From contig CM063260.1 in NCBI GenBank assembly GCA_032158295.1, positions 4,287,501-4,351,500 of the forward strand: a stretch of 64,000 nt of DNA. The letters are read 5' to 3'. The DNA is from Pycnopodia helianthoides (lineage: Eukaryota; Echinodermata; Asteroidea; Forcipulatida; Asteriidae). The position numbers were made by a program, and so were the translations under genes. The notes below the pieces were generated by a model. It was not told the origin of the DNA. It did not search any database and saw only the letters and a list, made by a program, of their open reading frames with translations. Every line of letters starts with the position of its first letter. The stretch's first letter is position 1. Of this stretch, positions 34,073 to 47,264 are shown one piece after another.

Positions 34073-37000
34073 ATGGCGTTCATGAAGAGTGCTTTACTCG
34101 TGTGTGTGACGGCGGTCGCCGTGCTGTACTTGCCAAACCTGTGGACTAAGACTCTACCCGTGCTAATTTCGGGGACCGCCGCGCCAGGATTCGAACCCGT
34201 GCTCCAGCTTTATCGGTAACAACACTTATTATGTACTAATTTTTGTTGAAGTCAGGAAAACATTACCGCCATGTTGCCTATTTCGATTGCCGAAATCAAC
34301 CATAAACACGTAAAATTATTAACATTCAGAAAATCTCCGACGATGCATGAAGAAGGTTTTTCGTCATTGGTCAGTCAAGATTGCTTGTGTGTTGAGTCAA
34401 GTTAACTTATGAATGAATCTTCCTCAAAGACAATATTAGTACGCAGTTCTTATATTTAATATGTAGTGCTTCTCAAAGCGCTCGTTAATGCCAGCACACT
34501 CCGCTGGTCAGAAACAGAGCCTTGAGTCAAGTGCGCAAGAAACGACTCTGCCAACACCATTTCGAACGTTATAATAGTCGCTATCTATTTGGTAAGTACT
34601 GAGGCTATTTTTCTGAAATTCTCTGTTTTCCAGGGAGAATTTTGCAAAGGGTGTGGAGTACCCGATCGGGGGTTCAGCTTTCTCAGTGTACTACAAGGGG
34701 TCAAAGGTCGTTGATATATGGGGCGGCTATGCAGACAGTGAAGCACTCCGACCATGGATGGAGGACACAATGGCCGTCGTTTTCTCAACAACCAAAGGTG
34801 AAGAGGAGGCCTGTGATTTCACTATTCAAGGTTTAATCAATCCTCATAATAATTTTTTTTTTAATGACATCAACTACCCGTTACAAAAGATGTGTAAGCA
34901 AACAATAATCAGTTCAGCGATCTGTGATGACGCGATAAAGGGATTAGTGAGATATTTGTGTATGAACTTGAGTTATTATTGTTCGTGACAAAGCTTCAGT
35001 TGGTGAAAAAAAACACTTTATGATCCGGCATTGACCCAGAATTCAGCTGCTAAAACTTCGCTTCATTGAAATCAGTGTTAGACTCTCTTTGACAATATCA
35101 CGTTGGATGTTGTACTGATACTTTTCATTTATTTTTATATATTTGATAATTTTGGTTGTGAAGCCGATGATTCTCAGAAAAGTGAACTTAATTACTAGCC
35201 AAGAACGCCACGGAGAGAAGACAAAGAAGGAGTTTCAGTTTTTATATGTGGGAGGGAAAAACCCCAGAGAAATATTACAGGGAGAACCCACGAAATCAGG
35301 TAGTGCCCCCGGTTGGATTCGAACCGGGGTCCTAGAGGTGGAAGGCGAGGAAAGATACCACTGTGCCAACCCGAACAACCCTAATGGGTTCTTAATGGAG
35401 TCACGGTATCGTGGTCGTCTATTCCTATTCGACTGACTGAGATCGAGGTTGATTCTGTAGGCATTAATTCGCACAGAGAGGGGGGGGGGAAGAAACCGTC
35501 AAAACAACTGATTCTCATTGGTAAATTCTCTATATACGTAAAAAGATACTACGCCTATTAGCGCCACCCATATGCATACATTACGGTTTCGCAATCGATG
35601 ATTACCTGTCAGTTACTGAAGCATTACTTTAGTATACCCGCGTAAAATTAATTGTTTTTTCTTCAAACCCGGTTTTTGTTTTTGTTTTTGGATTTACAAT
35701 TCAGGGGTCGCTGCCACATGCATGGCTCTCCTCGTGGACAGAGGACATCTTGACTACGACAAAACCGTCGCATCTTATTGGCCAGAATTTGCCCAGGAAG
35801 GCAAAGAGAACATTACAGTGCGCATGCTTCTTAACCACGAGGTATGTCTACAATATTCTGGGTTGGACCACGGTGTGGTGAGGAAAGTGGGGACTGGGGA
35901 GTGATAGAAAAAGCTAAAATTTGCGTCAAATCAATTTGTTTAAAATCTCACTAAACTTGTATGTCACACAGACAGTAAACAACACATGCCGTCAGAATGC
36001 ACGTAGGCAGAGTGCATGTATCACTCAAAACCGTGCGGTTGATATCGAGTGGACAGACAGACGAGAATGTTTTACTTGCAAATTGATCGTTATGTTCTGA
36101 TCTGATCGCCTATTTTAATTGTGTGTTTTTTCAAAATTCATACCATGTTTAGGGTGGGCTTTCGTACACCACAAGAGTCATCACAGAGGAAATGCTTGGA
36201 GACCAAGAAGCATTGAGTCAGGTATTAGCAGAGAGTCCTCCCCTTTGGGAGCCAGGCACCGCACACGGCTACCACGCCCTGACGTTCGGACTCTACGCTA
36301 GCCAACTACTAAGACGAGCTGATCCCAAGCACAGAACGTTGGGACAGTTCTTCAGGGAAGAAATCGCCGAACCCTTCGGTAATGTGGGGGTTTAGCACAA
36401 TTAAATTGCGATTGTACATTGTAGTATATAAACTGCCAAGGTTAAGCACCAATGTTTGTTTTTTTTTTTTTTTTCCACAACACAATCATACGGAATCTGC
36501 GGATACTTTGTGTGGAATTTTGCGCATAATATTATTCATCTGTATAGTTTGCGCATTATTCAAATGGAATTTGCGCAACGGCAAATAATAAAGGCATACA
36601 CACGTGTTTTAAAAACAAAGGCTCACAAGTTGTGAGATATGCCTCTTTCTCCACAGTTGAAAAAACAATTTAAAGCTACAATCTATCTTAGAATGTAGTT
36701 TTTGTTTTCCTCCACTGACGTGTGTACAAACTGTTCCTGCAGGAAGTCCAGTCTCTATGGCTCTTTTGCAGTTTATGTAAATTTCACCACTTACATGAGT
36801 TGATTTTGCTTGATTCGCTCAACAGGTATCGACTTTCTTATCGGAACACCCTTGGAATCGTTCTACCGAGTGGGACGGCTTACTGGTGACATCAGTAGTA
36901 TCGTGACAACACTACTCAAAGGTCTCGTCGAGCCGCTGAATAGAGAAGTCTTGTATGCAATGATCACTGGACAAAACAAAGACCTCTTCACTTCATTTGA

Positions 37001-37854
37001 AAGATTTGAACCACACGTGGTAACCACAATAATTTCATATCAACGTTAACACTTAATAAATCAAAATAAGCTTACTTGGCACATGACGATTATAAAACAT
37101 TGATCCCCTGTGGCTGATTCCAGGGCCATGTGCAGCAACCATTCCAATGCTGTCAATCGCTTCAGAAGAAATGCTTTGATTTTGGAAACCCAAATTTGTG
37201 TGGAGTTGATGACACCATCGTCTGTTAGTGTTTATGGTGGTTACTGTTTATACATTTTCATCCTTCAACATTTTGATACCTATTTATTTAGATGGAAAAC
37301 TACCGTCGGGCGGAGATACTTGCTATAGAGCAGCCATCAGCCGCAGGTGTGGGAACCGCCCGCGGTGTTGCAAAGCTATTCGGCATTTTAGCAAACGGTG
37401 GCCAGACTATGGAAGGTCAAAGGTTAATCTCAGAAGACGTAATCATTAAATTTATAGGCGAGTCGAAAGCGCCCTCTTTGGACCGGACCGTCGGATTTAA
37501 GAGTGCCATCAACCTCGGGTACCACATATCGAAGAATGACATACCGGTAAGTATACGATACCGAAAACAAACAAATATGTGTTCCTTGTACTTTTATTGA
37601 ATAAACTGAGAAGAAGAGTTTAACTGTAAACGCAAGTTTGTTTTAATGACGTCATCATTTTGTCTTTCCAGGGGGTGGAACAGTTTGGACATCCCGGGTC
37701 CGGTGGGAATCAAGGGCGTGCCGATCCACAACGTAAACTCGGCTTGGGTTACGTTACAAGTTATCACTCCCCGTTTGGATTAGGGAATGACCCACGGTAT
37801 TTGACCCTGGAGAAAGCTACATACGAGTGCGTAAATAAATTAGAGGGACAGTAG
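34073..37854 (+). CDS. Hydrolase A: membrane-anchored serine beta-lactamase-related protein
   Basis: Seven exons: 34073-34215, 34634-34797, 35705-35841, 36153-36378, 36826-37019, 37292-37546 and 37672-37854, giving 433 aa. All introns are GT-AG and phases agree. Residues 7-20 (ALLVCVTAVAVLYL) form an N-terminal signal anchor. The class C beta-lactamase/EstB-type SxxK motif is STTK at 99-102, split from the rest by intron 2. The second-motif tyrosine is Y188 (GYHALTFG, YxA rather than the classical YxN). The third, KTG-like motif is GHPGSGG near 378-384. The C-terminal domain includes PSAAGVGTARGVAKLFG. Related animal proteins are annotated as beta-lactamase domain-containing (LACT-2-like); their substrates are generally unknown, with esterase or peptidase activity expected. 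Poly(A) signal AATAAA at 38127. Introns rule out recent bacterial origin. Confidence 0.92.
35303..35384 (-). repeat. tRNA-derived SINE head in intron 2 of gene A
   Basis: Minus strand reads gggttgttcgggttggcacagtggtatc and so on, in short pieces: an A-box-like ttggcacagtggta and a perfect B-box GGTTCGAATCC about 45 nt later, then a GGGGGCAC end. The spacing matches a Pol III internal promoter. There is no full cloverleaf, so this is a SINE rather than a tRNA gene. Confidence 0.55.
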
Positions 37855-38329
37855 ATTAAAAACATCATTGGATATTTGATACAAAAATTGGTAGTAGTAA
37901 ACAATCTCCGAGGCCAGCCCGGGAACACAATTTGACGCTAAAGGTAGACGTAGAGGTCACATCAAAATTGAACTGCCCTCAACTTTTGAGAGTGTTCGGC
38001 CCGGACGCACAACCCCTCTTATAATTTTTTATTTCTTTACCTTTGATTGTCATGAGTGAGTTTTAAAAATATGTTTATAGTTTTCATTTAGTATTTTTTT
38101 GGAGAAAGACTTTCATTTCGCACACAAATAAAACAAACATTTTCAAGGACTAGCTAGAATTTGTGTTTGTTTGGTTTTATGTTATTATTGTGTTTTTTGT
38201 GTCATTGTTTTACTTATTTGGGAAGTGTGTAATAAAAAGTTCATCATGTGCGGTTTAATCCCAACTCATTTGAGTTGTTTACTTATTAGGTCACTTCCTC
38301 ACTCTAACAAAACCCAACACCACTGGTAT
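37855..38329 (+). terminator. 3' UTR and poly(A) region of gene A
   Basis: AATAAA at 38127-38132 follows the block gaaagactttcatttcg. The same block precedes AATAAA after gene B (45939-45944) and, in variant form, after gene C (53827-53832). So the 3' ends are homologous and this signal is very likely the real one. Confidence 0.65.
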
Positions 38330-38490
38330 AGATGGATTGCAATTCGCGTCATTGACCGCCATCTTTGATGTAAAACAATGGAAAAGTGCACGCGTGTACG
38401 CGCTACGCACGACTCTCAGCCAATGATAGCTCTTCACGCGTGCACAATTCATCAACGATGGCGGCCGATGGCGTCTTTTGCAATCCATCT
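38330..38490. repeat. 161-bp TIR element
   Basis: Ends AGATGGATTGCAATTCGCG and TTTTGCAATCCATCT are inverted. Inner words gccgccatctt/gatggcggc also pair. A similar interior sequence appears at about 59265-59345. Confidence 0.65.
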
Positions 38491-38725
38491 GTTCTCATCA
38501 CCAAAACTATTGGACTCTAGTTTGGTTCCCGTGTAAAGCATAACCCGTTTTCAGGTGCAGTCGTCAGTCCAAAAGATTCAACAAGCACAGCATGTATAGT
38601 TGGATACGGTGGAAATTTAGGTTGAGCATGACCTAAACCCGAGCTCAATCTGACTAAGATTGAATGACAGCAGAGTAAGAGCATGGTAGGTCCAGCTGTG
38701 CGGGCCACACTAAGGGTAGGAGTTT

Positions 38726-38905
38726 GAGGGACAGTATATTAAAACCGTCACTGGTTATTTTATGTAAACATTGTAGTAAATAAACAACCTTCAAGGTCAC
38801 CCCCCCCCCCGTGACGAAGTCTGAAGCGAAAGGGAGACGTAGAGCCCACCTCAAAAATGAACTATAATTGCTCAACTTCTGCGAATCTTCGGTCGCACAC
38901 GCCCC
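38726..38905 (+). pseudogene. Remnant 3' UTR of a lost fourth hydrolase copy
   Basis: Starts gagggacagtatattaaaac and continues ttattttatgtaaacattg, aaggtcacc, gaagtctgaagcgaaag. It parallels the sequence from the end of the gene A coding region into its 3' UTR (37843 to about 38025: gagggacagtagattaaaaa). The stop codon TAG has become TAT. No upstream exon remains, so only the tail of a duplicate survives. Confidence 0.65.
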
Positions 38906-39295
38906 TCTTTGACGTCATAGATAGGATGGCAGACCGAACCTTTTCATTATTTATTGGGTAAAAACATAGAGCAATGGCTATAAAAATGTTCTTTTTTTTT
39001 TACACGGAGCCCTTCGATGATGTAGAGCTGTAGTAGTAGATGTCACTTTCATAATTACCGGCTACGGCTATGGCTACAGCTGCGGCTGCGGCTGGACCAC
39101 AAGTCGCCAGTTCGCACGGTCTTTTTATTACTAAGATGCGTCTTTCTGATACAAACATTGATCACAATTTGTATATGACAGGCCACGTGCTGACCATTCC
39201 AAAAGAAACGCTTACATTGTCTGCCCAAGATGGAAATTTAACTTTTTTCTTTCGTAGGTTTGTCTAAAATATTCGCGTTTTCACCAACTGCCCTG

Positions 39296-39327
<32 letters not shown>

Positions 39328-39650
39328 GATTTTACTTCGTTAACTCTTCATTTGCATCAGTGAATTTTTAAAATAAGTTTCTGCACCCCTTTTATTGGGC
39401 TCTCAAATCTGTCTAAGGCCAAATATAAAAAATTAAATAAAATAAATCACGTTTAGCGTCCCCCCGCTTGCTTTTTAGAGGCTTCCTCCTAATATTATAT
39501 ATATATATATTTTTTAAGGATACATTTTAACGATCTCTGACGAAAAATCAATTTTTGATTAAATGAGATCGTATTTTTAGACTTAAGCATACAGAAAAAA
39601 CACACTGAAAAAACTGGCAAACATGTAGCCCGGCTATGTGTCGAGCGGCC

Positions 39651-39685
<35 letters not shown>

Positions 39686-39933
39686 CTTCCTTCCTTTTAA
39701 CTAAAAGGCAGGACGCTAAACATATATTTTTTTTAATTATATTTTGCCTAAATGAATATTTACGAGGTCGACGCTCAGTTTTCTTCCTATGATGGGGTGC
39801 ACCCATGCGTAAACTTATTTAAACTTGGCGCAAGGTCCTCCTTTGTGCATACATTGTGTGTCTATAATCGAACATAATTATTGAAGCATGCAGAGCCCTC
39901 GACTACCGAACAGACTGTCCTTGGTGATCAACA
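38906..39933. other. Intergenic, poly(A)/poly(T) runs
   Basis: Contains A-runs at about 39302-39328 and 39655-39680 and a short (TA)n at about 39497. The block at 39160-39225 resembles sequence 3' of genes B and C (45715-45765, 53555-53610), so the unit of duplication extends beyond the genes. No supported gene. Confidence 0.4.
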
Positions 39934-42900
39934 ATGGCGTTCATGAAGAGTGCTTTACTCGTGTGTGTGACGGCGGTCGCCGTGCTGTACTTGCCAAACA
40001 TGTGGACTAAGAATCTACCCGTGCTAATTTCGGGGACCACCGCGCCAGGATTCGAACCCGTCCTCCAGCTTTATCGGTAAACAACGCTCATTATACTGTT
40101 TTCTTTTTTTATTTGAGAAATATATATATAAATGCTGCCTGTTTCGATTGCCGAAATCAAAATCACATAAATTATGAATGTGCACAAATCTCCAACGATA
40201 CATACATTAATAATAATATATTATTCGTCAAGTAAACGTGCCAATTGCACTATAATGTAATTCACCTGCCTATAAAGCCCTATAGCCAAAGCAGCTATAA
40301 TGATAGCCAACATTTCGAACATTATAATAGTCGTTGTCTATTTAGGTAATATATAAGGCTATTTTTTCAAATTCACCGCTTTCAGGAAGAATTTTGCAAA
40401 GGGTGTGGAGTACCCGATCGGGGGTTCAGCTTTCTCAGTGTACTACAAGGGGTCAAAGGTCGTTGATATATGGGGAGGCTATGCAGACAGTGAAGCATTC
40501 CGACCATGGATGGAGGACACAATGGCCGTCGTTTTCTCAACAACCAAAGGTGACATCATTGACACCAACTGTTCGTTACAAAATGTTGAGTTTTGCCTAG
40601 TCATCGTCTATGCATATATTAAACAGCTGGTCGATCTATTATGATAAATGCGTTGATCGGGTTAATGAAATATTTTGTGTGAACTGGCAAAGCTTCCTCC
40701 ATAGTTAAAGGTTTGAAAACAAATGTCCTCTTAAAACAGCCTAATCCAACATTCAATTTGATCCAAAGTAGATCATAACTCCGCTTCGGTGAAAATAAAG
40801 CTCATAATAATGACTCTATAGATGAGAAAATATGTTGGTTGTTGAACTTATCAGATAAATTAACACAACCTTTAATCACATGGTTCTACTCATTCTCGGC
40901 TGAGAAAGCAAGGTCGATTATTGTGGGCATTAATCAGACCGGAGAGGGCTGCAAGAAACCGTCAAGACAAATCATTCCCATTGGTCAATTCTCCAACTTT
41001 ATTTTGTGACGTAAACCGATATTACGCCAATCAGCACTACTCGTATATCCAGACGATATGGTTTCGCCATTATATCGACCATTACTCTTGTCAATTTCCG
41101 AGGCACGTTGTATACTGTTTTTCAACAAGCTCGATTTGATCAAGTAATAACTATTTCCTCGAGTTGAGCTAGTACTTTTTTTTTAATTCAGCGGTCGCTG
41201 CCACATGCATGGCTCTCCTTGTGGACAGAGGACAACTCGACTACGACAGAACCGTCGCATCTTATTGGCCAGAATTCGCCCAGGAGGGCAAAGAGAACAT
41301 CACAGTGCGCATGCTTCTTAATCACGAGGTACAATATCTTGGGCTGAAGATGAACCTTCTTCTTCTTATCGTGTCCACACACACTAGATATTGTGTTTGA
41401 GCCAGAACTGGACACAGTTCCTAGCAATATCATACTCTGCAAGGTCCTCAGGTTTGCATGATTGCTGGTGCATACAAGAGATCTGTATTTTTCAAAATGA
41501 ATGCGAAAATATAAAGCCAATAGATTTGTTAAAACCCTCCGAATCTGATTCGCAAGTGAGCTGAACAGCCCCAAACATTCGGAACTGGCACAACTGCAGT
41601 TGTGCACTAACATCATTCTGTTTACTGTGCAGAAGTACTCATCACATGGTTTAATGTGTGCACGCTGGTATAGTGCATGTGGCATTCAAAGCCATGCAAG
41701 ATAATATTGAATGACCAGACATAAAAAGATGGAAGAATCCTGATCTGCAATTTTATTACAAATCAAAGTGTCATGTCATACTTAGGGTGGGCTTTCGTAC
41801 ACCAGTCGAGTCATCACAGAGGAAATTCTTAGAGACCAAGAAGCATTGAGTCAGGTATTAGCAGAGAGTCCTCCAATTTGGGAACCAGGCACCGCCCACG
41901 GCTACCACGCCCAGACGTTCGGACTCTACGCTAGCCAACTACTAAGACGAGCTGATCCCAAGCACAGAACGTTGGGACAGTTCTTCAGGGAAGAAATCGC
42001 CGAACCCTTCGGTAAGTGCTGGTTTTGTGCTTTTTAGCACGCTGAGAAATTACAATTACATTGAACTTAATACACCGATCTCATTTAAGTGGTAAAATAA
42101 CTTTTTTATATGGGATTTTTTGTAAAGTTTTAATCAGCATCTTAAAATAATTACAATGCGAGCAGTAAAAAGGGGAAAATATGTCCTTGTCCCACAAAAG
42201 GGCATGAAGGAGAAACTGTTGTAATTAGACAACCAATAAATGTAGGCGAACCAAACCATGAAAACCTAATGAATTTCGTCTTCTTACAATTTCGTGTCCT
42301 TTCTGCATGGGGGAGGGGGTGGGGTCCACTTTTTATGTAAAACTGGAAAACAAAAACCTAAGCTACAATTGTATTTATACACCGTGACACGTTGTGAACA
42401 CAATGAGTGACTTTGGGGATTCCTGAGGGCACTCCCTGGCAGGCAAGAAGTACAGTTGAAAATCATACATTTTGTACGGTTATTCCTAAATTGAAAATTG
42501 AAAAAAAGAATTACCGTAAAAGCAACTTCTAACAAGATGTCAATTTCTGCATAGTACAGAATCGTATACGTTGCTACAAGCTCCATCAAAATGTCAGGTG
42601 CTATTGTTCTCCATGGTGATGTGTACACATTGTGCCTGCAAGCATGCATGCAGTCTGTGGCTGTTTTGTAAACAGGCAATGTCATGGGTAACAAATAGCT
42701 TTCCAGTGAGTTCGATTTTTTTTTCTTCTTCTTGATTCTCAACAGGTATCGACTTCCTGATCGGAACACCTCTCGAATCGTTCCACCGGGTGGGACGGCT
42801 TACTGGTGACATCACTGGTATATGGGCGACACTTGTCAAAGGTCTCGTCGAGCCAACGAACAGAGAAATGTTGTTCTCAATTGTCAGTGGAAAAAATCCG

Positions 42901-45460
42901 GATCTCTTTACGCTACTTGAAAGATATTCACTAATGGCGGTAACTATACAATTACATAATTAGACATTTCAGTAGTAAACAAAATCAGATCACCTGTTTC
43001 TTAAAGGCAGTGGACACTATTGGTAATTACTAAAAATAATTATTAGCATAAAACCTTACTTGGTAACGAGTAATGGGGAGAGGTTGACAGTATAAATTAT
43101 TGTGAGAAACGGCTCCCTCTGAAGTGACATAGTTTTCGAGAAAGAAGTAATTTTCCACGAATTTGATTTCGAGACCTCAGAATTAGATTTTGAGGTCTCG
43201 AAATCAACCATCTGAAAGCACACAACTTCGTGTGACAAGGGTGTTTTTTCTTTGATATAGTTATCTCGCAACTTCGACGACCAATTGAGCTCAAGTTTTT
43301 ACAGGTTTGTTATTTTATCCATATGTTGAGATACACCAAGTGAGAAGACTGGTCTTTGACAATTACCAATAGTGTCCAGTGTCTTTAAGCTTACCTTATA
43401 ACATAATTTGAAAACGAATGAATGAATTTATTCACCACATTGCAGCAATGAGTAAAAAAAATCATTACAAGCTGTCCAGAAAAAGTTTTGAACCGAAATA
43501 CCCGTTGAAGCTGTTGGAAATATCTCTGGTGTTATCGAGAACGCCCGTACCATTGTGCCTGGTTTCAAGGCCATTGTAATGCAACAACCATTCCATTGAG
43601 TTGTCTTTCGCTTTACGGAAAATGTTTTGATTTTAAAAACTGAAATTTGTGAAATGTATGTCACCATTGTCTGTTTTGGTGGTACTGTTGTACGTATACA
43701 TTTTCATCCTTCAACATTTGACACCTTTTGTATAGATGGAAAACTACCGTCGGGCGGAGGTACTTGCTATAGAGCAGCCATCAGCCGCAGGTGTGGGAAC
43801 CGCCCGTGGCCTTGCAAAGCTATTCGGCATTTTAGCGAACGGAGGCCAGAATAAGGAAGGTCAAAGGTTACTCTCAGAAGACGTCATCAGTAAATTTATA
43901 GGCGAGTCTAAAGCGCCCTCTGTGGACAGGACCATTGGAGTAAACACTTCTTTCAACCTGGGATACGATTTAGTGAGAAATCACGTAAGTTTACGAACAT
44001 GCTTGAGAGACTGTGTTTTTCTTTTACATTTAATTTTTTTGATTAAAGGAACATTACAGAATTGGTAAGAAAAAAACTTGTAAAAATATACTTTTTGATC
44101 ACAGATTTACATAAAACTTACACGGTCTACTGATGATGATAGTAGAAAACATCCCTTGAAATATTTATGTCTGAAATGCCTGATGAGAAATGAATAAACA
44201 CATTTTCCGATTTGGAGTTTATCGCTCAGTGAGCGTTTTATTCATTTGTTGAATCTATATGATTTCATGCAAATTAATGTGTAATCGGTTTTTCATGTGA
44301 CCTAGTTGGCCGATCGATCTCAAACTTATACAGGTTTGTCAGTTTATGTATATGGTGGATTACATATAGTGCTGACACTGCCAGCAACTGTTTTGTTAGC
44401 AAAAACCAATTCTGTAATGTTCCTTTAAAGAAACAAAGAGTTATGTTCTGCCTTGATGTTCCATTGGTTCATGTACGTAGAACTATAGTAGAACTATACG
44501 TACGACAATTTGATCCTTACGGGGCCGGAAAACAATGCATAGGCCTACAGTTAAAGAGGGACTCCAAGGTCAAATTCAGTTTTGTGATCCAGTCGTTTTC
44601 CAATAGGTAACGTCCTTATGAAAACGGGAAAACTAATTACATGTCCCTATAAACCTCACCTTAAAATGGTATAAAATGGCACTGTGTTTGATACCCTTCT
44701 TCAAGTGCAATTTTTGGGGGGTCAGAATCCCAAAATGTTCGATGACGTCACATTTCGAACATAATTGCCCTGCACGTTTTTTACCAAGAATGTTCAGTTC
44801 ATTCCTGAATTTCTATGATGTTCAATCAAAATAGCATCAAATTTGACATTCTGACTGGCGCAAAATACAAGGCTTTGGAATGTACAGACCCATTTGTTTT
44901 TGATGTTCGATGTCAGCTTTCAAATTTCGCTCTGAAAGAGTATCAAATAAAATGACATTTTACACCATTTTTAACGTGAGGTAAGAGACTTCTAATTCCC
45001 CTCCCCCACTTTCATGAGGACACCATCTATTGGAAAATGGGTGCATCACAAAACTGAACTTGACCTTGGAGACCCTCTTTATGTATGATAAAGCGCTGTA
45101 AAAACTGCTTGTTTTTTGTTTTGTTTTGTTTTCTAGGACACTTTAGGGCCGTCTTACACACTATGTTTTTTCATGGGGCGCCCTCAAGGCAAGTTCACTA
45201 CCCCCTCCCCCCCTCCCCCTCCCCAATCTGCACCTGTTCAAAAAAGTTTATTCCGACTTCGTAATTTTTTCTTCCAGGGGTCGGCACAGTTTGGACATCC
45301 CGGGTCCGGTGGGAATCAAGTACGTGCTGATCCACAACATAAACTCAGCTTGGGTTACGTTTCAAGTTATCACTCCCCGTTTGGAGTAGGGAATGACCCA
45401 CGGTATTTAACCCTGCAGAAAGCAACATACGAGTGCTTAAAAAAATTGGAGGGAAAGTAG
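39934..45460 (+). CDS. Hydrolase B: serine beta-lactamase-related protein
   Basis: Exons: 39934-40076, 40386-40549, 41192-41328, 41786-42011, 42746-42939, 43736-43984 and 45278-45460, giving 431 aa. Exons 1-5 and 7 have exactly the lengths found in A and C. Exon 6 is 6 nt shorter, ending VRNH at donor CAC/GTAAGT where A has KNDIP and C has KNDVP. The N-terminal anchor, STTK nucleophile motif, GYHAQTFG and GHPGSGG are all kept. Intron 5 carries a TTAA MITE, and intron 6 (1.3 kb) carries two MITEs that A and C lack. The 5' flank is more diverged than those of A and C, so it may be regulated differently. No disabling mutation seen. Confidence 0.92.
43001..43388. mobile_element. TTAA MITE (family 3), 388 bp, in intron 5 of gene B
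   Basis: Ends TTAAAGGCAGTGGACACTAT and ATAGTGTCCAGTGTCTTTAA are inverted repeats, with TTAA at both borders. The interior palindrome ttcgagacctcagaatt/ttttgaggtctcgaa is near 43165-43203. A 3'-only fragment lies at 45571-45662. Confidence 0.88.
44043..44428. mobile_element. TTAA MITE (family 1), forward, in intron 6 of gene B
   Basis: Borders TTAAAGGAACATTACAGAAT and ATTCTGTAATGTTCCTTTAA. It is missing about 20 bp around 44176 (catatt) and the tttcactattttc word compared with the copy at 56968. Confidence 0.88.
44551..45081. mobile_element. MITE family 4 (~530 bp) in intron 6 of gene B
   Basis: Left end TTAAAGAGGGACTCCAAGGT and right end CTTGGAGACCCTCTTTA are inverted, continuing into caaattcagttttgtgatcc and catcacaaaactgaacttg. 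A second copy is at 55971-56603. Confidence 0.85.
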
Positions 45461-47204
45461 GTTTTAAAAACCTATTGGACTTTTGATATCAAAGTGTTAT
45501 TGTTATTAAAAGTAGTCATCAACAAACTTTTAGAACAGCCCTGTGACAACTTTTGACGCGAATGTTCAAATTTTCACAGGTTTGTTATTTTGTGCATATG
45601 TCGAGATACACCAAGTGAGAAGACTGGTCTTTGACAATTACCAAAGGTGTCCAGTGTCTTTAGAGACGTGTTTTTTAAACTAACCTTTTTTTTCTTATCG
45701 AGTCGCCATTTGTATGCAAGCTCACGTGCTAATAACAATTTCAAAAGAAACACCTACGTTACTTGCCCATATTAAATGGAACATAAACTGCTTTCTTAAG
45801 TAGATTCGTCTGATTTATCATTCTTTTCAGTAACTGTCATAGAATTTGCGATTTTTTTTCTTTTGATTGGCACAATTGACTTTTCAAAATAGGTTTCATT
45901 TTATAACTATTTTAGGGAAAGGCTTTCATTTCGTCATTAATAAAATTTTAAAAAGTTTTAAGAACTAACAAGAGTTTTTATTTCCATTATTTTCACTTAT
46001 TTTGGTCAATAAACAGCTCATCGGCTGACTCGGCTCAAATGCATTTTCATCGAGTAGGCCTACGGTTGAATCCCAACCTATTTAGAGTATTTTAACTGTT
46101 TATTTAGGACCCCCTCCTCACTTTAACAAAATCCAATACCGTAGTGGTATTCTCAACAACACCCAGAATGTTGGACTCTGATTATGGTGGGATGATAACT
46201 GATCAACAGATCATCAGTCCTCAGATTCAAATACAACATACAGTTGGATACTGTGTATATCTAGGTTGGCCATTTTAAAAAGGCACTTGCAAAACATGAG
46301 ATTTTCACAAAACTCATCAACATTTCTTAAACTCCAAAAGAAGGTGACACAATCCCATGCAAGGAAGACGAGACTCTCTAACGATCAGAATTTAACTTGG
46401 TACGAAATACGTAGTGGCGGTAAATAAACACATCCTAACGCAAACGCAGACAAAGCATCACTTTCATATTAATTTTGTCCAACATTCAACTTTTCTATCC
46501 GAGTATCTTGGCAGTGTTTTATTTCAAAGCCCTATTTACAAAGCCTTGCCGATAGAAATATGTACAATCAGCCTCTGTAAGACGAAATGTTTGCTCACTT
46601 TTTACTTTTTAGTTCCGAGGGGAAGCACTTCCTCGACATCAACCATTTAAAACTGAAGGGACATCGTTGGATCTTTTTGCCGCCTGTTGGCACGTGATTG
46701 TTCGCTACTGTGTGTCGAAAAGGAATAACGTTACTTTGCAAATATAGTGGCCCTGTTTGCCAGACTGTATGGAGTTCGCAAAGTGTACAGTAGTCATATG
46801 GGTTGTATATTGAATGAACCATTTAGCTAATTGAACAATTTCACTAGTTCTGCCCTGTTCCTACTTTTATATCGCATTGGCGTATTCTGATCTTGTGAAC
46901 ATCATCAGTGTATGACATGAGTTTTGTGAAGTGGAATAGAATTGCATTGTCGGTGGTGCGACTGTAGACATTTTCATTTTGGGAGGGAGGGTGGGGTGGG
47001 GGGGGGGCAAGCGGGAACAAGCAGGGGCAAATACAGCATAATGTATCGTAACGTCATTTGAGCACTTTTTCGATTTATTGTGCTGGGGAGGGGGCAAGAG
47101 GGCTCCCCTCTTGTTACGTCACTGTATTGACTTAACTCGCTGCTAGTCCTTTGTACACACCTAGTCGAACACATTGGACCATGTACAGCAAAGCCCTCCA
47201 CTAT
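45461..47204. other. Region between hydrolase genes B and C
   Basis: Holds the 3' UTR of gene B (AATAAA at 45939-45944), a family 3 MITE fragment at 45571-45662, and duplicated flanking blocks shared with 38.2 kb and 54.9 kb. G-run near 46995. No supported gene; the short frames on the minus strand near 46.9-47.2 kb have no domain. Confidence 0.5.
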
Positions 47205-47264
47205 TGAGCAGACGTGCCTGTGTTGTCATTAGCGATAACTGACTGTACTTGGTGATACATCAAA
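47205..47264 (+). promoter_or_regulatory. Conserved 5' leader / proximal promoter of gene C
   Basis: Nearly identical to 34014-34072 upstream of gene A (tattgagcagacgtgc, gataactgactgtacttgg). See that entry. Confidence 0.4.

Noticed and set aside
41188..41685. 165-codon minus-strand open frame
   Set aside because: It overlaps exon 3 of hydrolase B in antisense and extends into the intron, with no domain or splice support.
42284..42769. 161-codon minus-strand open frame
   Set aside because: It is intronic sequence of hydrolase B, includes a Lys run from a poly-T tract, and has no recognisable domain.
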